NCBI GenBank assembly: GCA_021234155.1
Contig: JAJEKV010000020.1
Location: 5,872,563-5,936,562, forward strand
Length of the DNA stretch: 64,000 nucleotides
Direction: 5' to 3'
DNA from: Isoetes taiwanensis
Taxonomy: Eukaryota; Streptophyta; Lycopodiopsida; Isoetales; Isoetaceae
Position 1 is the first letter of the stretch. The number at the start of each line of letters is the position of its first letter. Shown piece after piece: positions 1-8,953 of this stretch. Under the pieces are notes generated by a model. It was not told where the DNA came from. It ran no database searches and saw only the letters and a program-made list of their open reading frames with translations. The position numbers and the translations under genes were made by a program.

Positions 1-7
1 GTCTTGC

Positions 8-978
8 TTGCTGCGGACGTCTTGCCTCCTTCGTCCAAGTGACCTTTGGTCATTTTTTAGGGATCGGCAGAAAGCAGTATGGAAATGGGTATGGGATAAA
101 CTACTCCATCCCAAAGTATCTGTTTTATGGTGGCAAGTCATTCATCGTTGTCTACACCAATGTAGTACCGTACTTCCCGTACTGTACGTGTACAGTACGT
201 ATGCAACGTACAGTACAGGGAAACGTACGAGGGCCAGTTTAACGTACAAACGTACGTCAAAAGTTGTTGTTTAAAGTACGCGTATGGTACGTACGGTACA
301 ATAAAATACGTACGGTTAACCCAAAAAAAAATTATTTTTTTTTTATTTTTTTTGAAAAGTACTTGTACCATACCTGTAAAGTACGTACCGTACCTGTACC
401 ATACCTATAAAGCACGTACCATATGCGTACGTAAACAACAAACCAATTTTTTTTTTCTTATTTGATGCACAAAATGAAGAAGTATGTACAGTACGTACAG
501 GTACGGTACTTTAAGTATGGAAAACGTAACGTACATGTACGTAACCTACACTGGTCTGCAGGTTAATATTCTGGTGCACAGATTTCATCCAGAGGTATCT
601 GCACTTTGTCCCTTATGTGCACAGAGGGACGAGACAATTGAGCATTGTTTCCTGTGTAGACATGTCAGACATGCTTGGCTATGGCTTCAAGGCCTCTTCC
701 ATTGCAATTCGAATAGCCAGCAGGTGTTATTAGCAGTCTATCCAAGTAGTTGGGATAATTTGGCAAAAAGGGCATTTCATTTGGCTTCTGCATGGATCAT
801 TTGGTCCGTTTGGAAAAGAAGGAATCTTTTCATATTCAAAGGTCTTACTTGTTCAGATGCACAGATCCTTCTTGATGCCCAACAACGAATTGTCAAAGCA
901 TTCAGGTGCTCATCAATTGCTAATGAGGTGAAGAGCCGTATTTGGGAGCATTATCTTCAGATTCATACTTACTTATGA
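8..978 (+). pseudogene. LINE-A reverse transcriptase C-terminal zinc-binding domain, interrupted
   Basis: The first part (about 8-157) reads ...WKWVWDKLLHPKVSVLWWQ and the second (about 562-978) resumes with VNILVHRFHP and a cysteine/histidine cluster, CPLC with EHCF further on. Together they match the copy at 1479-2048 block for block. The HRC block stops at 149 and resumes at 558 after a MITE. If the MITE and one target duplication are ignored, the frame is continuous (HRC-LQ-VN against HRC-VR-VN in copy 2). The catalytic reverse transcriptase core is not in the window, so this piece has no activity of its own. Confidence 0.8.
158..553. mobile_element. hAT-like MITE, rich in GTAC motifs
   Basis: A 396-bp non-coding insertion inside the LINE-A zinc-binding domain. 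Its ends are short imperfect inverted repeats: CAATGTAG on the left, and CAGTGTAG as the reverse complement of the right end. It is flanked by GTCTACAC (150-157) and GTCTGCAG (554-561), an 8-bp duplication with two mismatches. The CA-RTG start and 8-bp duplication are typical of hAT elements. The interior is dominated by GTAC/CGTACG palindromes and contains no meaningful ORF. The family assignment is inference; the insertion itself is well supported because removing it restores the LINE frame. Confidence 0.7.
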
Positions 979-1251
979 GTTTTTGTTTGCTCTTCATATT
1001 GTTTAGATGTTGTATTTGAGTGGGGTGGTTTTGCTCTGGTGGACATTCTCCACGCTGAGTTTTTAGTCCCCATTGTACTTTGTAACTTTCTCTGAATAAC
1101 AAAGGCTCAAGTCCTTCAAAAAAAAAAAACCACAAATATTTAACTTATGCTAATGGATACATCTATGGGTTTATCAAAATATAATGATAGCCATAATGTT
1201 TTGATGTTCTTCAAATAACAAAAATGGCACCATGACAAATTGCATGTGGTT

Positions 1252-2163
1252 TAAGGTTGATGCGGCAATCACTTCTGCAGTGCCTCCCCTTTCACAAGAC
1301 ATCTATCAAACCTAGTCTCCCATGGGCCTTATTGTACCCGCTGCGTCCATATCCAAATGTTTCCCCATTTCTTAAAGGTCTGCTTGCTTCCTGGGATGCA
1401 CTTAGATCTTTATTCCATATTAATCCCCAAGCTTGTGTTAAGACATAAAAGTTTGTTTCTTCCACGTACAGGCTGCTTTTGGATTGTGAGCCTCTCCCCC
1501 CATCCCAGCACTGGCATCTTCAGGTTCCTCAACCACAGTGGAAAAGTGTTTGGATGTGGACATGGGATAAATTGCTCCACCTTAAAGTGTCAGCGCCGCG
1601 ATGGCAAATTCTCCATAGATGTGTTCGAGTGAATGTCTTGGTTCACAAGATGAACCCTAGAGTCTCAGATCGTTGCTCTCTCTGTGGCCAACGTGTTGAA
1701 ACTATTGAACACTGCTTCTTCTTATGCGATCATCTACGGCTTGCTTGGGCGTGGTTGTTCACTCTTTTCAACGTGTCTCTCACTAGCTAGGAGATCTTAC
1801 TTGCACTTTATTCCCCTATTTGGCTGAACTTGCGTAGGCGGGCATTTCATCTTGCGTCTAGTTGGATTTTGTGGTCTATCTGGCAGAGGCGACGATTGTG
1901 TATTTTCCAAGGTGCACACATCTCTGATCAACAGCTTCTTCATTGTGCTCAGCAGAAGATCACTAAAGCTTATTGTTGCTCATCTCTAGCTGATGATAAA
2001 AAAGAGATAATTTGGCGGATGTATTTACGGTGTTCTTCTTATGTATAGATGGGTGTTTGTGCCTAGTTGGGTCAGCGTATCCGCTAGTTTTATTCCTGTC
2101 TGTGCACTGTGGATTGCGCCTTCAATGAAAAGAGTCTCACGTCCTTTAAAAAAAAAATAAAAG
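1252..2163 (+). mobile_element. LINE-A copy 2, 5'-truncated insertion
   Basis: A 912-bp non-LTR retrotransposon insertion bounded by a 12-bp duplication. It begins inside the reverse transcriptase C-terminal region, carries the zinc-binding domain, and ends in an A-rich tail at about 2149-2163. The 3' UTR resembles that of copy 1 (both have a CTC-A-GTCCTT-like sequence just before the A run). The 5' truncation is typical of incomplete reverse transcription. It is dead on arrival: it lacks endonuclease and polymerase cores and has two stops in frame. Confidence 0.85.
1257..2048 (+). pseudogene. LINE-A C-terminal reverse transcriptase and zinc-binding region
   Basis: One reading frame runs through 1257-1790 with a single stop at 1446-1448. 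It contains WDKLLHLKVSAPRWQILHRC followed by a C-x2-C and EHC cluster (CSLCGQ ... EHCFFLC). A stop (TAG) at 1788-1790 breaks it; the conserved tail (RAFHLASSWILWSIWQRR) follows at 1830-2048. This is the better preserved reference for the interrupted copy at 8-978. Confidence 0.8.
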
Positions 2164-2302
2164 TTGCATGTGGTTAGATCTAATAGAACAATTTCAAACA
2201 TAGCGATACAAACAAAAGGATAATATGCTTGCTTTTGTCGTAAAGTTGGTGGGGAGAGAATTATGGCGATGGGGTGGGTACAATTTGGGTGTGTTACAAA
2301 TT

Positions 2303-2419
2303 GTCCCATAAGCTATAGCTTTTCGTGGATGTTAAAATACCACCTACCTACCTACCTCCCTACCTGCCTGCCTGCCTGCCTGCCTGCCTACCTACCTACC
2401 TACCTACCTACCTATCTAC

Positions 2420-2457
<38 letters not shown>

Positions 2458-2462
2458 CTCTA
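2303..2462 (+). repeat. LINE-B 3' terminal motif plus tetranucleotide microsatellite
   Basis: Positions 2303-2337 read GTCCCATA ... TTCGTGGATGTTAAAA, close to the last 35-40 bases of the LINE-B elements that end at 17158 and 47098. Directly behind follows about 120 bp of (CCTA)n, (CCTG)n and (TATC)n tetranucleotide repeat (2339-2462). I read it as an extremely 5'-truncated LINE-B 3' end whose tail became, or was copied as, a tetranucleotide array. No coding potential. Confidence 0.6.
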
Positions 2463-2824
2463 CAAAAGAATAAAAAATGTGCTAATGCATTGGAAATTTT
2501 CCATCGAAATATACTTCATGAAGGTTATTCCTTTTTGAATATTTTTAGTTTTTGGATGATACTGAAGAAATAATCCAAAAACAGAGCATTTTGAGATATA
2601 ATATACTTAAAATATGATCAAATACCAAAGATGAAACGGAGGCAGAACATATTTAAGCGTGGAATATGAAATATGTAGCATAATAACAGGGGGTTTTCTT
2701 TGTATTTTTATACGCTTTTCACTAAGGTTTTCCTATGATTTCGTGATGTATTCAAATGGATGTACTAATGCGTACATCTAGAGTGCACCATTTCTGAGCC
2801 ATTGATTTTAGCCTTTTTTTTTCC
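2463..2824. other. Non-coding spacer with one arm of a diverged repeat
   Basis: I see no gene. Positions about 2640-2795 share a diverged direct repeat with 4041-4072 plus 4857-4980: ATATTTAAGCGTGGAATATG, then ATATGTAGCAT-ATAACAGGG, and ATCTAGAGTGCAC at the end. The rest is AT-rich single-copy-looking sequence. Confidence 0.5.
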
Positions 2825-2995
2825 AATGGTCAACAACCAATGGCTCACAACAAAAGCCCTTTTTTTGTGCGTGTGGTGCATAATGGTCAACAACCAATGG
2901 CTCACAACAAAAGCTTTTTTTTTTTGTGTGTGGTGCATAATAGTCAACAACCAATGGCTCACAACAAAAGCCCTCTTTTTGTGTGTGTGGTGCAT
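2825..2995. repeat. Three tandem copies of a 57-bp unit
   Basis: The unit starts AATGGTCAACAACCAATGGC and ends GTGTGGTGCAT. Copies begin at 2825, 2882 and 2939, a constant 57-bp period, with a few substitutions and T-run changes. The unit is non-coding; peptides in all frames are simple consequences of the repetition. Confidence 0.9.
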
Positions 2996-3635
2996 AATGG
3001 GCACATGAAGGGCGCATGTAGTGCAGTTTCCCCACCGGCAACACATTTCTTATCATAACTTTTGATCCAGAGCTCTGTTTGAGATGATTTTTATTGCGTT
3101 GGAAAGCTCTCTCCGAGATCTTTTTGATAGTGTATGATATGGATATGTTTGGTTAAGTTATCTATGCTAAAACAACAATTTTCCGGCCGGGTTTGGTAGG
3201 CTTTTACATCCTACCGGTGATTAATCTGAGGATTGCGCTTATTGGATATTGTTTTATGGCTCATTCGAATGAAGCCACGCAAAAATTACCATGCATTTTT
3301 AGATTTTGAGGCTTCTAGATCCTTGTGCTAACAAGCGAAAAAGTTTCCCACTTTGGTTTCTCACCACAAGAATCCATGGAGGCCAAAGGTTCTTTGTTAA
3401 ATTCGGTTGAAAAAATGTGTGTGTATGGGTGTTGCAAACTTTATGACTTTCGAGAATAATGGGATCAATCTCCTCTATCTTTATGGTAACTTTTACTTAT
3501 GTTCTATTTGTTTTATTGTGATGAAATTCAAAAAAAAGCTGTGTGATGAAAGCCTCAAATGAATTCTAGTTTTTTTCCGGTTTGAATTCTAAAATTTTTG
3601 TCTCACCGTGGGGAGGGGGTCTGTGATATCCTTAA
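2996..3635. other. Non-coding stretch, possible degraded retroelement LTR
   Basis: No ORF with recognisable content. The text CATAACTTTTGATCCAGAGC followed by GTTGGAAAGCTCT resembles wording I associate with plant LTRs, and GGTAGG...CCTACC (3206-3226) forms a short hairpin. The resemblance is an impression only, so I do not call an element. Confidence 0.3.
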
Positions 3636-4030
3636 GGCCCAGAAGGGCCAAAATTTTTTTTTGCAACACAACCCATTAACATCCAACATATAAAAATTAA
3701 ACCCCCAACACATAACAACCATTGACATTAACAACCAACACATAACTACCATTGACATTAATTAACACAACCATTGGGTCCAACACATTTAAATTAAAAT
3801 CCCCCTTAAACCCCCTTTGGTTTGGGTGCATATTCACACGGGGGGTGACTCCGGGCAGCGAGAGCTGTTGGATAGGCATATTCACCCCTTATTCCTTAAT
3901 CTACACCGTACGTAAAGTTCCTCGTTTGTGGGGTATGCAAGTACAAAATTTGCTATACTGTATAACAAGATTCGCAAAATACTATAAGATTTCAAGCAGA
4001 ATACTATATAGTGTTGATTTCATACATAGA
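3636..4030. mobile_element. Foldback element, copy A (right arm lost)
   Basis: It begins with GGCCCAGAAGGGCCAAAATT, a self-complementary end followed by a T run. Then follows the family's left arm (CCCCCTTAAACCCCC..., GGGTGCATATTCACAC) and the unique centre (GAGAGCTGTTGGATAGGC ... CTCGTTTGTGGGGTAT ... ACTATA). The same order occurs at 7204-7630 and in part at 63286-63681. In copy A the inverted right arm is missing; sequence after about 4030 belongs to another repeat. Non-coding and non-autonomous. Confidence 0.75.
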
Positions 4031-4040
4031 GTAAGTTTCG

Positions 4041-4980
4041 CAGAACAAATTTAAGCATGGAATATGAAATATAGAGTAAGTTTGATATCTAGAGAGCCAA
4101 TCGCCTGTAAGCTGCACTGCTTTATTATCTCCTTTAGATGCAGCCAAGACATGCCTAGAGCTGCATAATCATCTAAAATAGACGTGCCACCCCTTTGCGC
4201 TCTAACTTTAATGGATATTTTATCTTTGTTGTCCTTGCAGCTTGAAAGCCCTTGTCTCAAATCAAAATATGAGCTCAACGAAGAACTCATCGGAGGTCTA
4301 AATTGGCAGATCATCGATTCAATCAAAGACATTTCAATCCAATCAAATCTTCAACAAATCTAAACTTTCAAACCTTCAAAATCTTGCCTTATTCTGAGTC
4401 AAATGCACCAGCTTCTTTAAGAGAAGATACGAAGGGCTATTACTGGATTTCCTAGTAGTAATGGTTCCCATAGCTTCTTAGTCTTCGTGGACGTTAAAAA
4501 TTCTATTCTATTCTCCTGTTTCTGGTTTCTATGGCGAGATGGCCCCCTAACGCGGACTCATGCTGATCAAGGGCGACCCAGGCACCCATTCACATCACGT
4601 AACGCTAAATGATTTACCCATCTAATTCGTCCAATTGATACATTTGATGGTACAAATCAGAATATTCTTCCAGCGCACCCAGCAAGGGTTTGCCCTTTGG
4701 GCAACCCAAAAATCCCTAAGATAATGTGGGTTATGAATATATAAAGTATCGTGCTTTCAAGACACGCAAATGTAAAAACATTTTCATCAACAAAACAAAA
4801 ATGAGAATATGAGGCATTAATTTATGTACATGCAAATAGTTTGATGCTCAAACAGTGAATATGTAGCATTATAACAGGGGGTTTTTTTGTGATTTTATAC
4901 GCTTTTTGGCATGGTTTTCATATGATTTCATGGGTATATTGCATGAGGCATACTAATCAGTATATCTAGAGTGCACTCCG
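4041..4980. repeat. Diverged repeat split by an insertion of about 780 bp
   Basis: The repeat seen at 2640-2795 starts again at 4041 (AATTTAAGCATGGAATATGA) but stops at about 4072, and continues at 4857 (ATATGTAGCATTATAACAGG) to about 4980 (ATCTAGAGTGCAC). The intervening block 4073-4856 is therefore probably an insertion; AATAT lies on both sides as a possible short duplication. The inserted block ends its recognisable part with a LINE-B 3' end at 4463-4514. No gene is evident in it. Confidence 0.5.
4463..4514 (+). mobile_element. LINE-B 3' end with short pentanucleotide tail
   Basis: GGTTCCCATAGC ... GTCTTCGTGGACGTTAAAAA is followed by TTCTATTCTATTCT. This matches the LINE-B 3' termini at 17119-17158 and 47069-47098. 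The upstream CCTAGTAGTAATGG is also shared with the 47.0-kb copy, so homology extends at least back to about 4450. It is a 5'-truncated fragment with no coding part. Confidence 0.65.
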
Positions 4981-5269
4981 CATTTTATTGTCTAAATTCC
5001 ATATCACCAATGGTTTACCCCCATACCCTCCACAAATAAATAAAAAAAAAAAACCAATGGCATGCAGGGCTCGAGAACCTGTACTTTAGGTTTAGGGTTG
5101 TGTTTTCGACTTCTTTTACTTCTCTGAATCTTCAAAGAGGAAGGAACAAGTCTGTCCTTTGATTTCGAAGCAGCAGAAGCTCCGAGGTGAATCCGACTTT
5201 TACTACTCCTTTGATTCTTCAGTATTTTGCCAGAAAGGTTAGCTTTAAGGGCTTTTTTTTTTCCCACAG

Positions 5270-6025
5270 TGTTCCTCCCTTGTGTATGGCATCAGGGCAA
5301 CAATATGCAGCATTCACGGTGCAAAACCGGCAACAGATGGCTGCAAAATCTGGTGGATATATGGAGACAATTCGGTGCCAGTTTATAAACTGGAAACCGG
5401 CGTGGCCATAGCCGTCCCTCTCTGCTCACACCCTAACTTCGTTGTTTGTCCAACCTCTATTCGCCCATTGCCTTGCCTTTCAGCGAATGGCAAAATTTGC
5501 ATCTTGCAAATTAGCTCCTCATGTCGGCGAGTTAGGACAGTTCCATGCCGGGCTTCTTTCAGTGCAGGTAGCTCTGGAGGGTTGACACCAGAATTGAAAC
5601 AATCACTTGATAAATTTGTGAGGGAGCACAAGATAGTACTCTTCATGAAGGGGACTAAGGTGTTCCCTCAATGTGGCTTCTCAAACACTGTAAATCAGAT
5701 ACTCAACAGCTTAAATGTGCCATATGAGACTGTAAACATTCTAGAAGATGATGGGCTGCGTCAAGGCTTGAAGGAGTACTCAAACTGGCCAACATTTCCA
5801 CAACTGTACATCGATGGGGAGTTTTATGGCAGGTGTGATATTGCATTACGAGCATATCAAAGTGGAGAGCCGAAAAGAGGCAAAGAGAGAAGGCTATGTG
5901 CTCCCCGAGTAAGTACAGATCTACAACTATTTAAATATGCATTACACCGTAGCCAAGCATTTAGTTGGTGGTTAAACCACAAATTCATTGCCCGCAGATT
6001 GTTCTGTGATGGCTATGTAGAATGA
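5270..6025 (+). CDS. GRXS14-like: Plastid-type monothiol CGFS glutaredoxin, start unresolved
   Basis: Monothiol glutaredoxins of this class bind glutathione and Fe-S clusters; the GRXS14 type acts in plastids. The core (about 5580-5910) shows LTPELKQSLDKFV, the active site FPQCGFSNTV, NILEDDGLRQGLKEYSNWPT and FPQLYIDGEF, as in plant GRXS14. Serine- and arginine-rich sequence before the core fits a transit peptide. Oddities: there is no ATG in this frame upstream of the core, although one at 5286 and one at 5487 lie in another frame. The usual GGCD glutathione-binding loop reads GRCD. After LC (where relatives stop) the frame continues about 40 residues to 6025, or splices at a perfect GTAAGT at 5911. 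A GT...AG pair at 5187/5269 could be a 5'-UTR intron. It may be a functional gene with an unseen exon, or a decaying copy. Confidence 0.7.
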   Translation, partial: CSSLVYGIRATICSIHGAKPATDGCKIWWIYGDNSVPVYKLETGVAIAVPLCSHPNFVVCPTSIRPLPCLSANGKICILQISSSCRRVRTVPCRASFSAGSSGGLTPELKQSLDKFVREHKIVLFMKGTKVFPQCGFSNTVNQILNSLNVPYETVNILEDDGLRQGLKEYSNWPTFPQLYIDGEFYGRCDIALRAYQSGEPKRGKERRLCAPRVSTDLQLFKYALHRSQAFSWWLNHKFIARRLFCDGYVE

Positions 6026-7203
6026 ATCTGAAGATCCCTATAAATTTCTGTTGTAGTATTCAATCGGTATGATATAGTATAAAGCAAGAGGGCAATGGTT
6101 ACAATTGGCCGATTTACTTACGATCAGGTAGCCATAAACCATTAACAAAATTCTTTGTTCTTCCATTAGCTTGGCGGTCTCGAGGTACTAAAATGAATCG
6201 GTGGAATTTTATTCAAGAATTGGCCAAAGCGATTAGTACTAGCATATTGTTATTTGATTGTTATTGGATTGGGATTCACAAACTCTACAATTCCATTTAT
6301 TTATTGGCAACATATGCAATTTACTAATGCTATTTCCTCCGAATTTTTTGCAAGAACAAGTTCTAAAGGAGATGGTGCGCATTTTCTTCTATGCAGAATG
6401 AATATGTATGCTTGTGTGCCCATGCACTTTTAGTTAGAGCTTTTCTGCCTGCTATTTTGCAGCATCATTAACTAGTTTTTCCTTATTTCAATGTAGTAGC
6501 AGCAGCACTGGCACTTGTAACCTAAGCTTTTGCGATGCAGGAGCACTGGCACTTGTAACCTAAGCTTTTGCGATGCAGGCTCCCAGTCTAGGACTTCTCT
6601 AAATAGGGCGTTTGGGAATATATTTTCATCTATCGCCCTTCTATAGCTGGCCCTTCTATCTTCACAAAGCAGAAGCCATTTGCCCATTTTTGGCGTCAAA
6701 ACCTTCATACAGACCGTTTATAAGTGTCATTGCATATTGTACTGTATCTTTATACGGTTTCAAGGTAGGTCAATGTTGAACATAGTAGCTTTAATAAAAG
6801 AGTGTTCTATAGACAAAGTTTGTTGGCTTTACTTTTAGAGGATATGGGCGGTACTCGAACAAAAAATGTTGATGTTGTATGATTTGCTTGAGGATATATG
6901 CTCCATGATGTTTACATGCGTGTTCCTTTATGGATGTGTTTGATTCTCTTGAGCCGTGCAATCAAAACACATATGATGTTGTCATGCTTATCAATTCATT
7001 ACATGAGGCAAGAATAACCATGAGAGCCTTGACAGAAAGGCAGCATGTCAAGACTTTATGGATAATGTATGCTTCTATAGTTTTGCACGTATGCGGCTCG
7101 AGTAGCTTTTGCCAGGCTTGCTACTTCTAATATCTCGCAAAGTATCTATTTCATTTGCTATTTTTCATTAACTCATCCAAGTGTGATGTAATGTTTGTTT
7201 TTT
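6026..7203. other. Intergenic stretch downstream of the glutaredoxin
   Basis: No recognisable gene. It holds a 38-bp perfect tandem duplication at 6504-6579 and otherwise unremarkable AT-rich sequence. Part of it could be the 3' UTR or a late intron of the glutaredoxin, since TTTTGCAG at about 6457-6464 is an acceptable splice acceptor. Confidence 0.4.
6504..6579. repeat. 38-bp perfect tandem duplication
   Basis: The unit begins AGCACTGGCACTTGTAACCT and ends GCGATGCAGG. Copies are 6504-6541 and 6542-6579 and are identical, so the duplication is recent. Each unit ends in GCAG|G, resembling a splice acceptor. Confidence 0.9.
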
Positions 7204-7630
7204 GCCCCGAAGGGGCAAAATTTTTTTTAACCTATAACACAAACTATTACATTACACGCCTTAAAATTAAATTCCCCCTAAAACCCCCTTTTGTTTGGGT
7301 GCATATTCACACAGGGGGTGACTCCGGGCAACGAGAGCTGTTGGATAGGCATATTCACCCCTTATTCCTTAATCTACACCGTACACAAAGTTCCTCGTTT
7401 GTGGGGTATAGATGTATAGAATTTGTTATACTGTATAACAAGATTTGCAAAATACTATAAGATTTCAGGAAATATACTATATGGTGTTGATTTTATACGT
7501 GCCAAACATAATTACAGGGGCTCTCGCTGCCCTACGTCACCCCCTGTGTGAATATGCACCCAAACAAAAGGGGGTTTTAGGGGGAATTTAATTTTAAGGC
7601 GTGTAATGTAATAGTTTGTGTTATACTTAA
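7204..7630. mobile_element. Foldback element, copy B (most complete)
   Basis: It starts GCCCCGAAGGGGCAAAATTT and has a left arm (about 7204-7352) with AAATTCCCCCTAAAACCCCC and GGGTGCATATTCACACAGGG. A right arm (about 7515-7625) is its inverse: CCCTGTGTGAATATGCACCC then GGGGGTTTTAGGGGG. The centre, about 160 bp, is shared with copies A and C. The far right terminus (the TTTTGGGGC-type end) is missing. No ORF; mobilisation would depend on an enzyme supplied elsewhere. Confidence 0.85.
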
Positions 7631-8953
7631 AACCCATAAAAGCAGGTCCCTAGAACTCTTCTCTGAAAGGCCTTGGCGATAGACATGCAACTTTCTCACT
7701 CCAGGACTGCAAAAATTACTATAATAGGACCTATTGCAAAGAAGGTTTAAATTTCTTGCCGAACCTATAAGACACACATAAATTACCATTAAAAGCTCAA
7801 TTTTAGCCAAAGAACATGGGGTGAATGATGGTTCATTTCACAGTTAATGCCATATGTGGTGTTGTAAATTAATTATCGGGTAATGGAAACTCCACTACAA
7901 ACTTCGAACCATCCTTGTGTAGTGGCCCTGAACATTCCAATTCGTAATATCAATAATGGCTTAAACAGATCAAAGGCTCTATGAAATTGGAAGGACCATT
8001 CCGAAATAATTAGAAAAGCATCACACTATTTTAGCAATCAATTGGATGAAACATGTGAAGAAGTAAAAGGAAATGAAGTGCTGTTCTTCATCAAAAGAGG
8101 ACAGTTCTCTTGTCCTACCATTTCTTGCCTCCCATCTTTTCGGATTATCCTATGGACAACCAAAAGAAAAATAAAGAAAATACTAAAAAATTATACATCT
8201 CATAACTTCAAATTGACAAGTAGACAATATTCAACGAGCAAGCACTCCTACCCAAGGAAACTCTCACGACTTCCAATGAGCAGGAATAAACATCCAAAAA
8301 AAACTTAAGTCAAAGGCCAACATGCAGTGTGGTGTTTGGGGTGGAGAAGCAACAACTGATAGAGCAACTCATAAATGTAAAGCAAAAATTTCCACCCCGA
8401 GCACCTTAGGCCTCTCATTTCTGCATGTGGCCTTGACCTAAGAAGAGGTGTGCACAGAGAACACACGCTACATGAGCAATCCAATAGAACCTAAGCATGC
8501 ATGGATATCACAAATTCTAGTGCAATTCCTTAATCAATGCCCAGTTAGATGATACATTGTTGTAATCCTCGCCTCGAGTTGTAGTAGGTGTAAGGCTGGG
8601 TTCACGTCCGCCGTCAAGAGCCATCGGGGTCATGCAATGGCTCGCCATTTTTCCAGCACCATAACAGGCCATCCTCTATTTACACATGGTAAAATAGGGC
8701 ATTGTGGAAGGCGACGCTGCATGTGAACCCATCCTAAGGAACTTGCAAGTCTTGTGCTTGATTGCAAGTCAAGCAAAAAGTCTTGCCTGATTGCATGATA
8801 ACAGGATGCATATAGGTCAAGGTGGCGACTTGACGATCTCCAATCACTTGTTGCCACGTGGGCAAAGACTAAGGGCCTTTTGTTGCATACGTGGCATAAT
8901 CTTACGGACTAAAAAGTATACCTCAGCTCATTCTTCGTTGCTGGGAAAAGGTT
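7631..8953. other. Intergenic stretch upstream of the cyclophilin
   Basis: I see no gene or clear repeat in 7631-8650. The last 300 bases before 8954 should contain the promoter and 5' UTR of the CYP23-like gene; I could not pick out a convincing TATA box. Confidence 0.4.

Larger units (their letters stand above)
1..1128 (+). mobile_element. LINE-A copy 1, 3' part of a non-LTR retrotransposon
   Basis: This is the 3' end of a non-LTR retrotransposon; its 5' part lies before the window. It encodes the C-terminal zinc-binding region that follows plant LINE reverse transcriptases (zf-RVT type), then a 3' UTR ending in a run of A at about 1117-1128. A second copy at 1252-2163 has the same layout and matching protein, with shared blocks such as WDKLLH, ETIEHCF and RAFHLAS. 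The domain is split by a 396-bp insertion at 158-553. It is clearly a remnant: the frame changes between its 5' part and the part after the insertion. Confidence 0.85.
1240..2175 (+). repeat. 12-bp target site duplication around LINE-A copy 2
   Basis: TTGCATGTGGTT occurs at 1240-1251 immediately before the LINE fragment and again at 2164-2175 directly after its A-rich tail. A perfect 12-bp direct repeat placed this way is the expected product of target-primed reverse transcription, so it fixes both ends of the insertion at 1252-2163. Confidence 0.85.

Noticed and set aside
2825-2995. CRISPR-like array
   Set aside because: The repeats are contiguous with no variable spacers, and the DNA is eukaryotic nuclear.
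2765-3058. Frames with repeated peptide across 57-bp units
   Set aside because: 57 is divisible by three, so any frame stays open through a tandem repeat. No independent evidence of coding.
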